Assembly: GCA_016795205.1 (NCBI GenBank)
Contig: JAEUHZ010000063.1
Coordinates: 1-51,862, forward strand
DNA length: 51,862 nt
DNA from: Planctomycetota bacterium
GTDB taxonomy: Bacteria > Planctomycetota > UBA1135 > GCA-002686595
Reading direction: 5' to 3'
The first letter of the stretch is position 1. The number at the start of each line of letters is the position of its first letter. The notes beneath the pieces were generated by a model. That model was given only the letters and a program-made list of their open reading frames with translations. It was not told where the DNA came from and made no database searches. The translations under genes and the position numbers were made by a program. Below, piece after piece: positions 1 through 8,097 of this stretch.

Positions 1-153
1 GTCCACCTTGCGCTGGTAGGCGCCGGCCGGCTGCCAGAGGAACCCTGCTCCAGCGTGCGCACTGCAAGCGGGCTGGGGGCAGCGGGTGGGCACGAAGTCG
101 CGATCGACCCGGTGCGCGCGCGGCGCCGGGAGCGTGCTGAAAGGCAGTTCCAT
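1..153 (-). CDS. Transposase N-terminus (partial, cut by window edge)
   Basis: A minus-strand frame starts with ATG at 153 and is still open at base 1. Its 51 residues begin MELPFSTLPAPRAHRVDRDF and contain CPQPAC, then an aromatic GFLWQPAGAYQRK stretch. That resembles the zinc-binding N-terminal part of many IS transposases. An AGGAGGA ribosome binding site (plus-strand 162-168) lies 8 bases before the ATG. A terminal repeat sits upstream at 242-262, so the gene faces away from the element end, as expected for the 5' side of an insertion sequence. The IS family cannot be named from 51 residues. The repeat, the RBS and the CxxxxC motif together make a transposase the best guess. Confidence 0.55.
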   Translation of the reverse strand, partial: MELPFSTLPAPRAHRVDRDFVPTRCPQPACSAHAGAGFLWQPAGAYQRKVD

Positions 154-241
154 CGACGGGGTCCTCCTGGATCGAGGCTCTCGCCTCGCTGCTCCGGGGA
201 CGCGGCGGCGGGCTCCAGGTCGCAGGGGAACACGCGAAAAT

Positions 242-262
242 GGACAACGAACTGGGTCAGTA
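242..262 (-). repeat. Terminal inverted repeat of a truncated insertion sequence
   Basis: Read on the minus strand this 21-base end begins TACTGACCCAGTTCG. The same 21 bases occur at 25939-25959, and an inverted copy with one mismatch occurs at 25834-25854. The match continues through the adjoining TC on the plus strand (to 264). It lies between the partial transposase gene and the stop codon of the cysteine desulfurase, which is 5 bases further on. I read it as the right end of an insertion sequence whose remainder lies left of the window. Confidence 0.7.
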
Positions 263-267
263 TCACG

Positions 268-1413
268 TCAGAGCGCGCGTAGCGCGCTGGCGCATTCGGC
301 CACGAGCTCGACCGCGCGCTCGACCTCGTCCGCGCTCGTCGTTCGCCCCAGCGAGAAGCGCACGGCGCCGCGCAACCGAGCGTCCGAGAGCCCCATGGCC
401 GCGAGCACGTGGGACGGGCGACGCGCCGCCGCGTGGCAGGCCGAGCCGGCCGAGGCACACAACCCGGCCGCGCCCAGCGCCGCGAGCAACTCCTCGGCGT
501 CGACCCCCGCGAACGCGACGTTGGCCGTGTTCGGAAGGCGCGGCCCACCCCGCGCCTGGATCGCGAGGTCGGGGAACTCCCGCGTCAGGCCGGCTTCGAA
601 CCGATCGCGCAGGTCGCGCACGCGCTCCAGCGACCCGTCCGCCAGGGCCGCGCGCGCCAGCGCCGCCGCGCGCCCAAACCCGACGATTCCGGGCAGGTTT
701 TCCGTGCCGGCCCGTCGGCCGCGCTCCTGGGGTCCGCCGACGAGGAGCGGCTCGAACGGGGCCCCGGCACGGACGAACAGCGCGCCGGCGCCCTTCGGCC
801 CGTGGAGCTTGTGCGCCGAGAGCGAGGCGTAATCCGCGCCGAGCCGCGCGAGGTCGAGCGGGACCTTGCCCAGGCTCTGCACCGCGTCGACGTGGAGCAG
901 CGCGCCGGCTGCGTGCACCGCCTCCGCGACGCCCGCGAGAGCGCTGAGCGCGCCCGTCTCGTTGTTCGCGGTTTGCAGCGTGACCAGCGCGACCGAGGGA
1001 TCGATCGCCGCGCGCAGCGCGTCGGGATCGAGCCGACCTTGGCCGTCGACGCCGATCCGCACGACCCCGAGGTCCGCGCGCTCCAGCGCGCCCAGCGGCT
1101 CCAGCGTCGCGGAATGCTCGACCCGCGAGGTCACGACCACGCGGCGTCCGGGACGCGCCGCGAGCGCGGCGTGGATCGCGGCGTTCGTCGACTCCGTGCC
1201 GCCCGACGTGAACAGGATCTCGCGCGGCTCGGCTCCGGCGAGGAGCGCGAGCTCGTAGCGCGCGGCTTCCAGGGCGTCGCGCGCCTCCTCGCCCGCGGGG
1301 TGCGCGCTGCTCGGGTTGCCTGGATGGCCCGCGAGCCAGGGCAGCATCGCGTCCAGGACCTCCGGCAGGACCGGCGTCGTGGCGTTGTGGTCGAGGTAGA
1401 GGAACGCGCTCAC
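268..1413 (-). CDS. Cysteine desulfurase (NifS/IscS-like aminotransferase class V)
   Basis: A 381-aa PLP enzyme that takes sulfur from L-cysteine as a persulfide, for Fe-S cluster or tRNA thiolation pathways. Visible family marks are the start YLDHNATTP, the TSGGTEST phosphate-binding loop near residue 70, HVDAVQ near 174, the PLP lysine in SAHKLHGPKG (K202), and the catalytic cysteine in SAGSAC (C326) followed by PSHVL. Length and N-terminus fit the family. It lies 16 bases downstream of a MerR-type regulator on the same strand, probably in one operon. No scaffold gene (iscU/sufU) is next to it, so the acceptor pathway is not shown. An insertion-sequence end lies 5 bases past its stop. Confidence 0.93.
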   Translation of the reverse strand: MSAFLYLDHNATTPVLPEVLDAMLPWLAGHPGNPSSAHPAGEEARDALEAARYELALLAGAEPREILFTSGGTESTNAAIHAALAARPGRRVVVTSRVEHSATLEPLGALERADLGVVRIGVDGQGRLDPDALRAAIDPSVALVTLQTANNETGALSALAGVAEAVHAAGALLHVDAVQSLGKVPLDLARLGADYASLSAHKLHGPKGAGALFVRAGAPFEPLLVGGPQERGRRAGTENLPGIVGFGRAAALARAALADGSLERVRDLRDRFEAGLTREFPDLAIQARGGPRLPNTANVAFAGVDAEELLAALGAAGLCASAGSACHAAARRPSHVLAAMGLSDARLRGAVRFSLGRTTSADEVERAVELVAECASALRAL

Positions 1414-1429
1414 GAGCGCCGCCGCGCGC

Positions 1430-1906
1430 CTACTGGTACAGCGCGCTGAGATGATCCGGCAGCCGTTCGCCGGTCGTCGAGCACGGCTCGCAGAAGTTGT
1501 TGTCGGCGCGCGGGAGCTGGACGCAATGGCGGCACTCGCCGACCTTGTGCAGCGCCGCGGCGACCTTGCGCCGCTGCTCCTCGAGCGCCGCCATGCGCGC
1601 GGCGAGCAGTCGGTCTTGCTCCTCGAGCGCCGTGCGCACGCGCTCGAAGTACTGCTCGCGGGGCTCCTCGGCCGCGCGCGCCGAGAGCAGCTCGCGGATG
1701 CGGTCGAGGTGCAGGCCGAGCTCCTGGAGGTCCCGGATCAAGCTGACCCGGTTGACGTCGGTGCGCCGGTAGTAGCGGAACCCGCCCTGGCTGCGCGAAG
1801 CGGGGGTCAGGAGCCCGAGCTCCTCGTAGTAGCGCAGCGTCCGCAGGTTCGTGTCGGCGAGACGAGCGAAGTCGCCGATCTTCAGGAGTTCGGGGGTCGA
1901 GGTCAT
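1430..1906 (-). CDS. MerR-family transcriptional regulator with C-terminal Cys4 motif
   Basis: 158 aa. Residues 8-75 form a typical MerR winged helix (LKIGDFARLADTNLRTLRYYEELGLL, then FRYYRR). A long helix from about 80 to 122 should form the dimer coiled coil. The C-terminus carries C125-x2-C128-x10-C139-x2-C142, a spacing able to bind zinc or an Fe-S cluster. SoxR uses a different spacing (CxxCxC-x5-C), so this is not SoxR. The gene directly precedes a cysteine desulfurase and is divergent from formate-THF ligase across 119 bases. An autoregulated Fe-S or redox sensor controlling the desulfurase is plausible but is inference. The effector cannot be read from sequence. Confidence 0.88.
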   Translation of the reverse strand: MTSTPELLKIGDFARLADTNLRTLRYYEELGLLTPASRSQGGFRYYRRTDVNRVSLIRDLQELGLHLDRIRELLSARAAEEPREQYFERVRTALEEQDRLLAARMAALEEQRRKVAAALHKVGECRHCVQLPRADNNFCEPCSTTGERLPDHLSALYQ

Positions 1907-2009
1907 GTCACGGGAGGAGACGGGGCCGAGCCGGGAAGCTGGCAGAGATTCGACGCCTACAGCTTACGGGAGGTTCCATCCAGGTCGAACGGCCTGCCCT
2001 GCGGGTCGC

Positions 2010-2015
2010 TACATT
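2010..2015 (+). promoter_or_regulatory. Possible -10 element just upstream of fhs
   Basis: TACATT lies 10 bases before the fhs ATG and no Shine-Dalgarno sequence is visible between them. If it is a -10 box, transcription would start about 3-4 bases before the start codon, giving an almost leaderless mRNA. No good -35 box was identified. Confidence 0.3.
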
Positions 2016-2025
2016 CACTCGGATC

Positions 2026-3729
2026 ATGCAGACCGACCTGGAGTTCGCCCGTTCCCTGGTCCTGGAGCCCGTCGCGGCCCTGGCCGCCCGCCTGGGAGTG
2101 CCCTTCGCCTCGACCTACGTCCACGGGCCGACCAAGGCCAAGGTCGACCACCGGCTGGGGGACGAGCCCCGGCCGCCCGGGGCGCCGCGCCCGCGCACCG
2201 TGCTCGTCACGGCCGTGACGCCCACGCCCGCCGGCGAGGGCAAGACGCTCCACACGATCGGCCTCTCCCTGGCGCTGAACCGGCTGGGGCAGCGCGCGGC
2301 CTGCACGGTGCGCCAGCCCTCGATGGGCCCCGTCTTCGGCGTGAAGGGCGGCGCCGCGGGCGGCGGACGCTCGCAGATCGTGCCCATGGAGGACTTCAAC
2401 CTGCACCTGACCGGCGACATGCACGCGGTCGGCGCGGCCCACAACCTGGCGGCGGCGGCGCTCGACACCTCGCTGCTGCTCGACAACCCGCTCGGAATCG
2501 ACCCGCAGCGCGTGGCCTGGAAGCGCGTCGTCGACGTGAACGACCGCGCGTTGCGCGAGATCCAGGTCGGTCTCGGCGGGAAGCAGAACGGCGTGCCGCG
2601 CGCGAGCGGCTTCGAGATCACGCCCGCGTCCGAGGTCATGGCGGTCCTGGGGCTCGCCACGAGCTGGGCCGACTTGCGCGCACGGCTCGGGCGCATCGTG
2701 GTCGCGAACGATCGAGCCGGAGCGCCCGTCACCTGCGAGCACCTGGGCGTGGCGGGCGCGATGGCGGCGATCCTGCGCGACGCGCTGCATCCGACGCTCA
2801 TGCAGACCTCGGAGCGCACGCCGGCGTTCGTGCACGCCGGGCCGTTCGCCAACATCGCCCACGGCAACTCGTCGGTCGTGGCCGACAGGGTCGCGGCGCG
2901 CTTCTGCGATTGGGTCGTGACCGAGGCCGGCTTCGGCGCCGACATGGGCGCGGTGAAGTACTTCGACGTGAAGTGTCGCGCGTCGGGTGTCACGCCCGAC
3001 GTGGCGCTGCTCGTGGCGACCGTGCGCGCGCTCAAGGTCCACTCGGGGCAGTTCCGGGTGAAGCCCGGGACGCCGCTCCCCGCCGAACTCGGCCGCGAGG
3101 ACCTCGACGCGCTGGCGGCCGGCTGCGCCAACCTCTCGGCCCAGATCCAGAACGTGCGGGCCTTCGGCGTGCCGGTCGTGGTGGCGCTCAACCGCTTCCC
3201 CTCCGACACGCCGGCCGAGCTGGCGCTGGTGCGCGAGCGCGCGCTGGAGGCCGGCGCAGTGGCCGCGGAGGAGAGCCGCCTGTTCGGCGAGGGCGGGGAG
3301 GGCGGCCTGCGGCTCGCCGCAGCGGTCGTGGCGGCGGCCGAGTCCGCCGAGGCGCGCTTCCAGCCCCTCTACGACCTCGCCGCGCCGCTCGCGGCGAAGA
3401 TCGAGGCCGTGGCGACCCGCATCCACGGCGCCGGCTCGATCGAGATCTCCGCGGCCGCGCGCGAGGGGATCGACGAGCTCGAGGCGCGCGGCTTCGGCGC
3501 GCTGCCGATCTGCATCGCCAAGACGCAGTACAGCCTCTCGCACGACCCGGCCCTGCTGGGCGCGCCGCGCGGCTACGCCTTCCCGGTGCGCTCGGTGCGC
3601 GTGGCGGCCGGAGCGGGCTTCGTGGTCGTCTACGCCGGGGACATCGCCACGATGCCCGGCCTGGGCCGCACGCCGGGCTTTCGCCAGGTCGACCTGGACG
3701 CCGAGGGCCGCATCCACGGCCTGTTCTGA
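2026..3729 (+). CDS. fhs: Formate--tetrahydrofolate ligase
   Basis: 567 aa, full length for the family (about 555-560). It makes 10-formyl-THF from formate, THF and ATP, feeding one-carbon metabolism. The P-loop PTPAGEGKT is near residue 65. The family block KGGAAGGGRSQIVPMEDFNLHLTGD is intact, as are HGNSS and the TEAGFGADMGAVKYFDVKCR block that follows. The region after the P-loop reads LHTIGLS where many homologues have TTTIGL, a mild variation. It stands alone on the plus strand, divergent from the MerR gene. The ATG at 2026 is chosen because the conserved N-terminal helix follows directly. Confidence 0.97.
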   Translation: MQTDLEFARSLVLEPVAALAARLGVPFASTYVHGPTKAKVDHRLGDEPRPPGAPRPRTVLVTAVTPTPAGEGKTLHTIGLSLALNRLGQRAACTVRQPSMGPVFGVKGGAAGGGRSQIVPMEDFNLHLTGDMHAVGAAHNLAAAALDTSLLLDNPLGIDPQRVAWKRVVDVNDRALREIQVGLGGKQNGVPRASGFEITPASEVMAVLGLATSWADLRARLGRIVVANDRAGAPVTCEHLGVAGAMAAILRDALHPTLMQTSERTPAFVHAGPFANIAHGNSSVVADRVAARFCDWVVTEAGFGADMGAVKYFDVKCRASGVTPDVALLVATVRALKVHSGQFRVKPGTPLPAELGREDLDALAAGCANLSAQIQNVRAFGVPVVVALNRFPSDTPAELALVRERALEAGAVAAEESRLFGEGGEGGLRLAAAVVAAAESAEARFQPLYDLAAPLAAKIEAVATRIHGAGSIEISAAAREGIDELEARGFGALPICIAKTQYSLSHDPALLGAPRGYAFPVRSVRVAAGAGFVVVYAGDIATMPGLGRTPGFRQVDLDAEGRIHGLF

Positions 3730-3838
3730 GGCGCGGGTCCGGAGCAGGAACCCGAACCCGGTTTCGCTAGCACGACCCTGCCCCGATGACGTATAGAGCC
3801 GCGCCGTCGGGCGGCCCCCGCGGCAGGAAGACCACCCC

Positions 3839-4528
3839 ATGTTCGCTTTCATCACCTTCGACCCGCTGTACTGGATCCTCGTCGGCCCGACGATGCTCCT
3901 GGCCGTGTGGGCCTCGTTCCGCGTCAAGAGCACCTTCCACCACTTCGCGCAGTTCGGCGTGCGCACCGGGATGACCGGGGCCGAGGCGGCCCTGGCCGTG
4001 GCCCGCGCCGGGGGCGCGTTGGACGTGACGATCGAGCGCCACCAGGGGTTCCTGTCCGACCACTACGACCCGCGCTCGAAGACGCTGCGGCTCTCGCCCG
4101 ACGTCTACGACGGCCGTTCGATCTCCTCGATCGCGGTCGCGGCCCACGAGGCCGGCCACGCGATCCAGCACGCGCGCTCGTACGCCTGGCTGAACTTCCG
4201 CTCGAACATGGTGCCGGTGGCCAGCATCGGCTCGTCGGTGTGGGTCTGGGTGCTGCTCGCCGGCATGCTCATGCAGCAGCCGATGCTGACCAACCTGGGC
4301 ATCCTGCTGTTCGGCTTCACGGTGGTCTTCCAGATCGTCACGCTGCCGGTCGAGTTCGACGCCAGCAATCGCGCCAAGGCGGTGCTGGCGGCCAGCGGCA
4401 TCGTGAGCACGCAGGAGGAGGCCGTGGGCGTCCAGAAGGTCCTGAGCGCCGCGGCGATGACCTACGTGGCGGGCGCCCTGACCTCGGTGATGACGCTCCT
4501 CTACCTGCTCCTGCGCAACCGGGACTAG
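3839..4528 (+). CDS. YugP-like membrane zinc metallopeptidase
   Basis: 229 aa. An N-terminal membrane segment (about residues 8-26) is followed by a cytosolic-type protease part with the zinc motif HEAGH, then IQHARSY, and two or three further membrane segments (about 120-145 and 150-170, and LTSVMTLLYLLL at the end). This order matches the neutral zinc metallopeptidase family typified by Bacillus YugP. The substrate is unknown. AGGAAG about 10 bases upstream supports the ATG. A possible -10 sequence, TATAGA, lies near 3792. It follows fhs by 109 bases and is probably transcribed on its own. Confidence 0.88.
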   Translation: MFAFITFDPLYWILVGPTMLLAVWASFRVKSTFHHFAQFGVRTGMTGAEAALAVARAGGALDVTIERHQGFLSDHYDPRSKTLRLSPDVYDGRSISSIAVAAHEAGHAIQHARSYAWLNFRSNMVPVASIGSSVWVWVLLAGMLMQQPMLTNLGILLFGFTVVFQIVTLPVEFDASNRAKAVLAASGIVSTQEEAVGVQKVLSAAAMTYVAGALTSVMTLLYLLLRNRD

Positions 4529-4687
4529 CGCCGGCGGACCGCGGGACGCCCAGTTCCCGCGGCTTTCGCCCTCCCACGAGCGCGTCGGATCCTGGAGGAT
4601 GGGGCCCGACGGCGCCAGGTGGTGCCGCGGCGAGGCCCGCCCCCCGGCCTCGGAGCTTCGGGCTCGCGCTCCCTGCTCCTCGTCCCC

Positions 4688-6127
4688 ATGCCCCTCCGCC
4701 GCCGGCGCGCTGCGAGCGCGCCGCTCCTTGCTGCGCTCCTCTCGGCCGCCGCCGCGCCGCGCTCGAACGCGGTCGTCGTCGAGCTCGAGCCGAACGGCAC
4801 GAAGCCCGAGGCCACGCTCGTGGCCTGCCTGGGCGACGCGACGCTCGTGCAGGGCGTCACGCTGGGCGCGGGCACGGCGCCCCAGGACGCCTCGCCGCAG
4901 AGCGCGGACACCTGGCGACTCCAGCTGTGTCCGCGGCCGGCGGGAATCTGGCGGCACCGCCTGGTCCTCGCGACCCAAGGGCCGCCCGATCACGCGCTCT
5001 CGATCCGCGGCCTGGGCGTGAACGGCCCGCCGTCCGCGCCCTCGATCGCCGTCGGCACCGACCTCCTGCTGCAGTCCGCGGTCGCTGGTCCCGGCTCGAC
5101 GCGCTTCGTCCAGTGGTACGGGTTCGGCCGTGGCGAGGAGCTCTACGTGCGCGTCGCGGGCACGCCGGACACGGTCGGGCCCTACGCGCTCGCGCTCGAG
5201 TCCGCGCCCGTCAACGCCACGCCGGTCCCGGGGACGCTGCGTGCGGGCCGGATCGAGATCACGACCGTCGGACAGGGGCACGCGACGGACACCGAGATCT
5301 TCGTCTACGACGGTGCTCTGCAGCCGATCCCCGGGTTCCGCAACGACGACGCGCCGGGCGACGCGGCGCACCGCTCGCTCCTGGCACGCACCTTCGCGCC
5401 GGGCGTGTACTTCGTCGCGATCGGGCGCTTCAACGTGGCGGACGCGCTGCTCACGGGCGCCGACGACGCCTACCCGCTCGCGCCCGTCCTCGACTTCCCC
5501 GACCTGATCCTGTCCTGGAGCCCTTCGGGTGGCACGAACGTGTCGTTCGCACTGACGGACGAGCTGGGGACCATCCAGGTGCCGGCCGCCCTGCCGCCCG
5601 AGCCGTTCGCGATCGCCTGGTTCCGCCTGGTCGTCACCGAGCCGCCGGTGCCGGTCGTGGCCACCTGCTTCGGGGACGGGACTGGCACCCCCTGCCCGTG
5701 CGGCAACAGCGGCGCCGCCGGGCGCGGCTGCGCGAACTCGATCCACGCGAGCGGCGCGCTGCTGGCCTCGACCGGGATCGCGAGCGTGTCGGCCGACAGC
5801 CTCGTGCTCGTGGGCAGCGCCATGCCCGTCTCGACCGCGCTCTACTTCCAGGGCACGGGGCTCTCCGGCGCGGGGCTGGGCGTCGCGTTCGGCGACGGCC
5901 TGCGGTGCGCGTCGGGCGCGACCGTGCGGCTCGCGACGAAGACCAACTTCGGCGGCGGATCCCAGTACCCCGGCGCGGGCGACCCGGCCGTGTCCGTGCG
6001 CGGGCTGGTGCCCGCTGCGGGCGGAGCGCGGACCTACCAGGTCTGGTACCGCAACTCGGACCCGGGCTTCTGCACGCCGGCGTTCTTCAACCTGTCGAAC
6101 GCGCTCGTGGCGGCCTGGATCCCCTGA
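4688..6127 (+). CDS. Secreted protein with planctomycete CFGDG/CPCGN domain
   Basis: 479 aa from ATG 4688. An upstream in-frame GTG at 4619 gives an unlikely Pro/Arg-rich leader, whereas 4688 starts a signal peptide (MPLRRRRAASAPLLAALLSA). Residues about 25-320 look like beta-sandwich material. Near residue 320 comes CFGDGTGTPCPCGN, then GCANSIHASG, and about 130 further residues ending in a PGFCTPAFFNLSNAL motif. I know this Cys-rich C-terminal module from large families of secreted planctomycete proteins. Its function is not established. It may be a surface-anchoring or sorting tail. It is convergent with the SGNH gene, with 10 bases between stops. Confidence 0.82.
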   Translation: MPLRRRRAASAPLLAALLSAAAAPRSNAVVVELEPNGTKPEATLVACLGDATLVQGVTLGAGTAPQDASPQSADTWRLQLCPRPAGIWRHRLVLATQGPPDHALSIRGLGVNGPPSAPSIAVGTDLLLQSAVAGPGSTRFVQWYGFGRGEELYVRVAGTPDTVGPYALALESAPVNATPVPGTLRAGRIEITTVGQGHATDTEIFVYDGALQPIPGFRNDDAPGDAAHRSLLARTFAPGVYFVAIGRFNVADALLTGADDAYPLAPVLDFPDLILSWSPSGGTNVSFALTDELGTIQVPAALPPEPFAIAWFRLVVTEPPVPVVATCFGDGTGTPCPCGNSGAAGRGCANSIHASGALLASTGIASVSADSLVLVGSAMPVSTALYFQGTGLSGAGLGVAFGDGLRCASGATVRLATKTNFGGGSQYPGAGDPAVSVRGLVPAAGGARTYQVWYRNSDPGFCTPAFFNLSNALVAAWIP

Positions 6128-6137
6128 CGCGCGGTGC

Positions 6138-7091
6138 TCAGCGCGCGCGCAGCCACTCGGCCAGCGCGTGCGCGGCCAGCGCGTGGCCCGCCGCGTTCCA
6201 GTGGCCGTCGGGGAGGTACAGATCGCGGTCGGGCGAGGCCGCGAACACCGGCGCCAGCTCGAGCGGCTCGAGGCCGCGGGCGCGGAGCTCGAACAGCGCG
6301 CGCCGGTCGTGGTCGGGGACCTTGGAAGGGATGACGACGCACACGAAGTCCGCGCCGCGTCCGCGCGCGCTCGCCGCCAAGCGCGCAGCGATGCGGCCGA
6401 ACAGCTCGTAGCCGTCGCGCTCGCGCCAGGGCGGGGCCAGTCGGTGCGCGACGCGGCGCGCGTCGAGCGGCGCCAGCCCGGCTTCGACCAGGTAGCTCGC
6501 GCCGCGCAGGCGCTCCAGGAGCGAGGGCGCGGGCGGATGGAGCACGAGCTCCCCGCCGGCCAGCTCGAACCACGGCTTGGCGTGTCCGTAGCGCAGCTCG
6601 TGGCGCGCGTCCTCGACGTCGTTCGACAGGCACGCGAACCACACCACGACGTCGGGCGCGTAGTCCGGCGTGCAGTGCTCCAGGAGCAGCAGCGCCTGGT
6701 CGGGGCCGTGGCCCGTGACGCCCAGGTTCCAGGCCTCGAGTCCCGGGAGCTCGCGCTCCAGGGCCTCGGACACGCGCGTGCCGTCGTCGACGCCCACGCC
6801 GAACACGTAGGAATCCCCGAGCAACAGCGCCCGGCGCACGCCCGGGCCCCTGGCCAGCGCGCGCGGCGCGTCGCGCCAGCCCAGGGCGTTCGTGCGTGCC
6901 GCGTGCTGCGCACCCCACAGCGCGCCGCGCTTCTCGACCCCGGGCAACGGCCGCCAGCCCAGGAGCGGATCGAGGGCCAGCCCGCGCTCGCGGTCGAGGG
7001 TCCACGCGACGACGCGCGCCGCACCTTCCAGCCCGAGCAGCAGGATCGCGGTCGCAACCCCGATCAGCGCGATCCGCCGCCGCGCCCGCAC
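6138..7091 (-). CDS. SGNH/GDSL-family hydrolase, membrane-anchored
   Basis: 317 aa from GTG 7091. The N-terminus (VRARRRIALIGVATAILLLGL) is a signal anchor. The esterase fold shows block I LLLGDSYVFG (catalytic Ser), a Gly block in NLGVTGHGPDQ, an Asn-Asp in CLSNDVED, and the C-terminal catalytic pair in LPDGHWNAAGH. It resembles SGNH proteins that act on acyl groups of envelope carbohydrates, but the substrate is unknown. It is the last gene of the six-gene minus-strand operon and overlaps the aldolase gene by 28 bases. An in-frame start at 7205 would lie deep inside the aldolase, so 7091 is preferred. Confidence 0.82.
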   Translation of the reverse strand: MRARRRIALIGVATAILLLGLEGAARVVAWTLDRERGLALDPLLGWRPLPGVEKRGALWGAQHAARTNALGWRDAPRALARGPGVRRALLLGDSYVFGVGVDDGTRVSEALERELPGLEAWNLGVTGHGPDQALLLLEHCTPDYAPDVVVWFACLSNDVEDARHELRYGHAKPWFELAGGELVLHPPAPSLLERLRGASYLVEAGLAPLDARRVAHRLAPPWRERDGYELFGRIAARLAASARGRGADFVCVVIPSKVPDHDRRALFELRARGLEPLELAPVFAASPDRDLYLPDGHWNAAGHALAAHALAEWLRAR

Positions 7092-7795
7092 TGGTTCTCC
7101 AGCGTGTTCAGCGTGCGGATGCCGAGCTCTGTGCGCGTCCCGAGCAGCTTCTGCACCGCGTCCGCCGGGAGCGGCTTCACGGTGCCGATGCAGTTCGCGA
7201 TCCACAGGATCTTGGCGGTGTGCTCGAGCATGTCGAGCTTCTTGTAGGCGTCGAGCAGGTTCGCGCCCAGCGTCACCGACCCGTGGTTCTGCATGACCAC
7301 CGTGTCCGAGCAGCGCACGATGTCACGGATCGACGCCGCGAGCTCGTCCGTGCCCGGGGTGCCGAAGGGCGCGGTCGGGATGCCGCCGATCGTGACGATG
7401 ATCTCGGGGATCACCGGGATCTGCATGTCGATGCCGGCCAGCGTGAGCGCCACCGCGTGCGGCGGATGGCAGTGCAGCACGGCGCGCACGTCGGGGCGCT
7501 CGCGGTACGAGACGAGGTGGATGCCGACCTCGGTCGAGGCCTTTGGGCCGAGGTCGACCGGCCGACCTTGCAGATCGACGTGCGCCAGTTGCTCGGGTGC
7601 CAGGAAACCCTTCATGGCCCCGGCCGGCGTGATGATCAGCGTGCCATCCGCCAGCCGGGCCGAGATGTTGCCGTCCGCGCCGACGATGTAGTTGCGCTGG
7701 TAGCACAGGCGCCCGATCTCGCAGATCGCGCTGCGCAGGCGCGCCTCCTCGTCGCTCCAGCCGCGCGACTGGATCAGCTCCTCGACGCTGCTCAC
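7064..7795 (-). CDS. Class II (zinc) sugar-phosphate aldolase, microcompartment-associated
   Basis: 243 aa. A fuculose/rhamnulose-1-phosphate type aldolase cleaves a deoxyketose phosphate to DHAP and lactaldehyde. The catalytic Glu sits in KASTEVGIH, the zinc ligands in AVLHCHPPHA and VVMQNHGSV, and phosphate binding in ADGNIS and TPAGAMKG. The GTG start (7795) overlaps the stop of the preceding pentamer gene as GTGA, so translation is coupled. The N-terminal helix (SSVEELIQSRGWSDEEARLR) and a C-terminal stretch (PADAVQKLLGTRTELGI) extend past the catalytic core and could serve as a shell-targeting peptide. That last point is inference. In planctomycete microcompartments such an aldolase is the lumen enzyme for fucose and rhamnose breakdown. 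Confidence 0.92.
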   Translation of the reverse strand: MSSVEELIQSRGWSDEEARLRSAICEIGRLCYQRNYIVGADGNISARLADGTLIITPAGAMKGFLAPEQLAHVDLQGRPVDLGPKASTEVGIHLVSYRERPDVRAVLHCHPPHAVALTLAGIDMQIPVIPEIIVTIGGIPTAPFGTPGTDELAASIRDIVRCSDTVVMQNHGSVTLGANLLDAYKKLDMLEHTAKILWIANCIGTVKPLPADAVQKLLGTRTELGIRTLNTLENQCGRGGGSR

Positions 7796-8097
7796 GAGCG
7801 CCGCTCCCGGTGGTCGTAGCGCGTGACGCCGTCCGTCTCCACGTAGTCGACGACGGCGACCACGATGGTCTTCACGGCCGCGTCCTTGTTCGAGAGGATC
7901 TGCCGCGCGGAGTTGCCCTCGTCGAGGATCAGCACGCGGTCGCCCACGCCGGCCTGGGCGCGGTCGAGGCCGATGCGGGTCTTGCCGATCGCCCGGCCGT
8001 CCGGCGCGATCGGGCGCAAGAGCAGCAGCGTCTCGCGCTCCAGCACCGGGATCTGCACCGGCGACACGACCGTGCCCACGACCTCGGCCAGGATCAT
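7792..8097 (-). CDS. Microcompartment vertex (BMC-P, EutN/CcmL) protein, third paralogue
   Basis: 101 aa. Family features are the start MILAEVVGTVVSP, the block GLDRAQAGVGDRVLILDEGNSAR and the closing strand IVVAVVDYVE. Such proteins form pentamers that cap the vertices of microcompartment shells. The ATG at 8097 overlaps the TGA of the preceding paralogue, and its own TGA overlaps the GTG of the aldolase, so the three reading frames are chained. The vertex loop GNSAR is intact, unlike the middle paralogue. Confidence 0.92.
   Translation of the reverse strand: MILAEVVGTVVSPVQIPVLERETLLLLRPIAPDGRAIGKTRIGLDRAQAGVGDRVLILDEGNSARQILSNKDAAVKTIVVAVVDYVETDGVTRYDHRERRS

Noticed and set aside
1907..2025. 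MerR-type operator between the MerR gene and fhs
   Set aside because: No 18-20 base palindromic spacer element was found by eye, so no operator is claimed.
1957..3966. 669-aa minus-strand ORF opposite fhs
   Set aside because: It is a shadow of formate-THF ligase with Arg/His/Gly-rich composition and no recognisable domain. The same applies to the other long antisense ORFs in the window.
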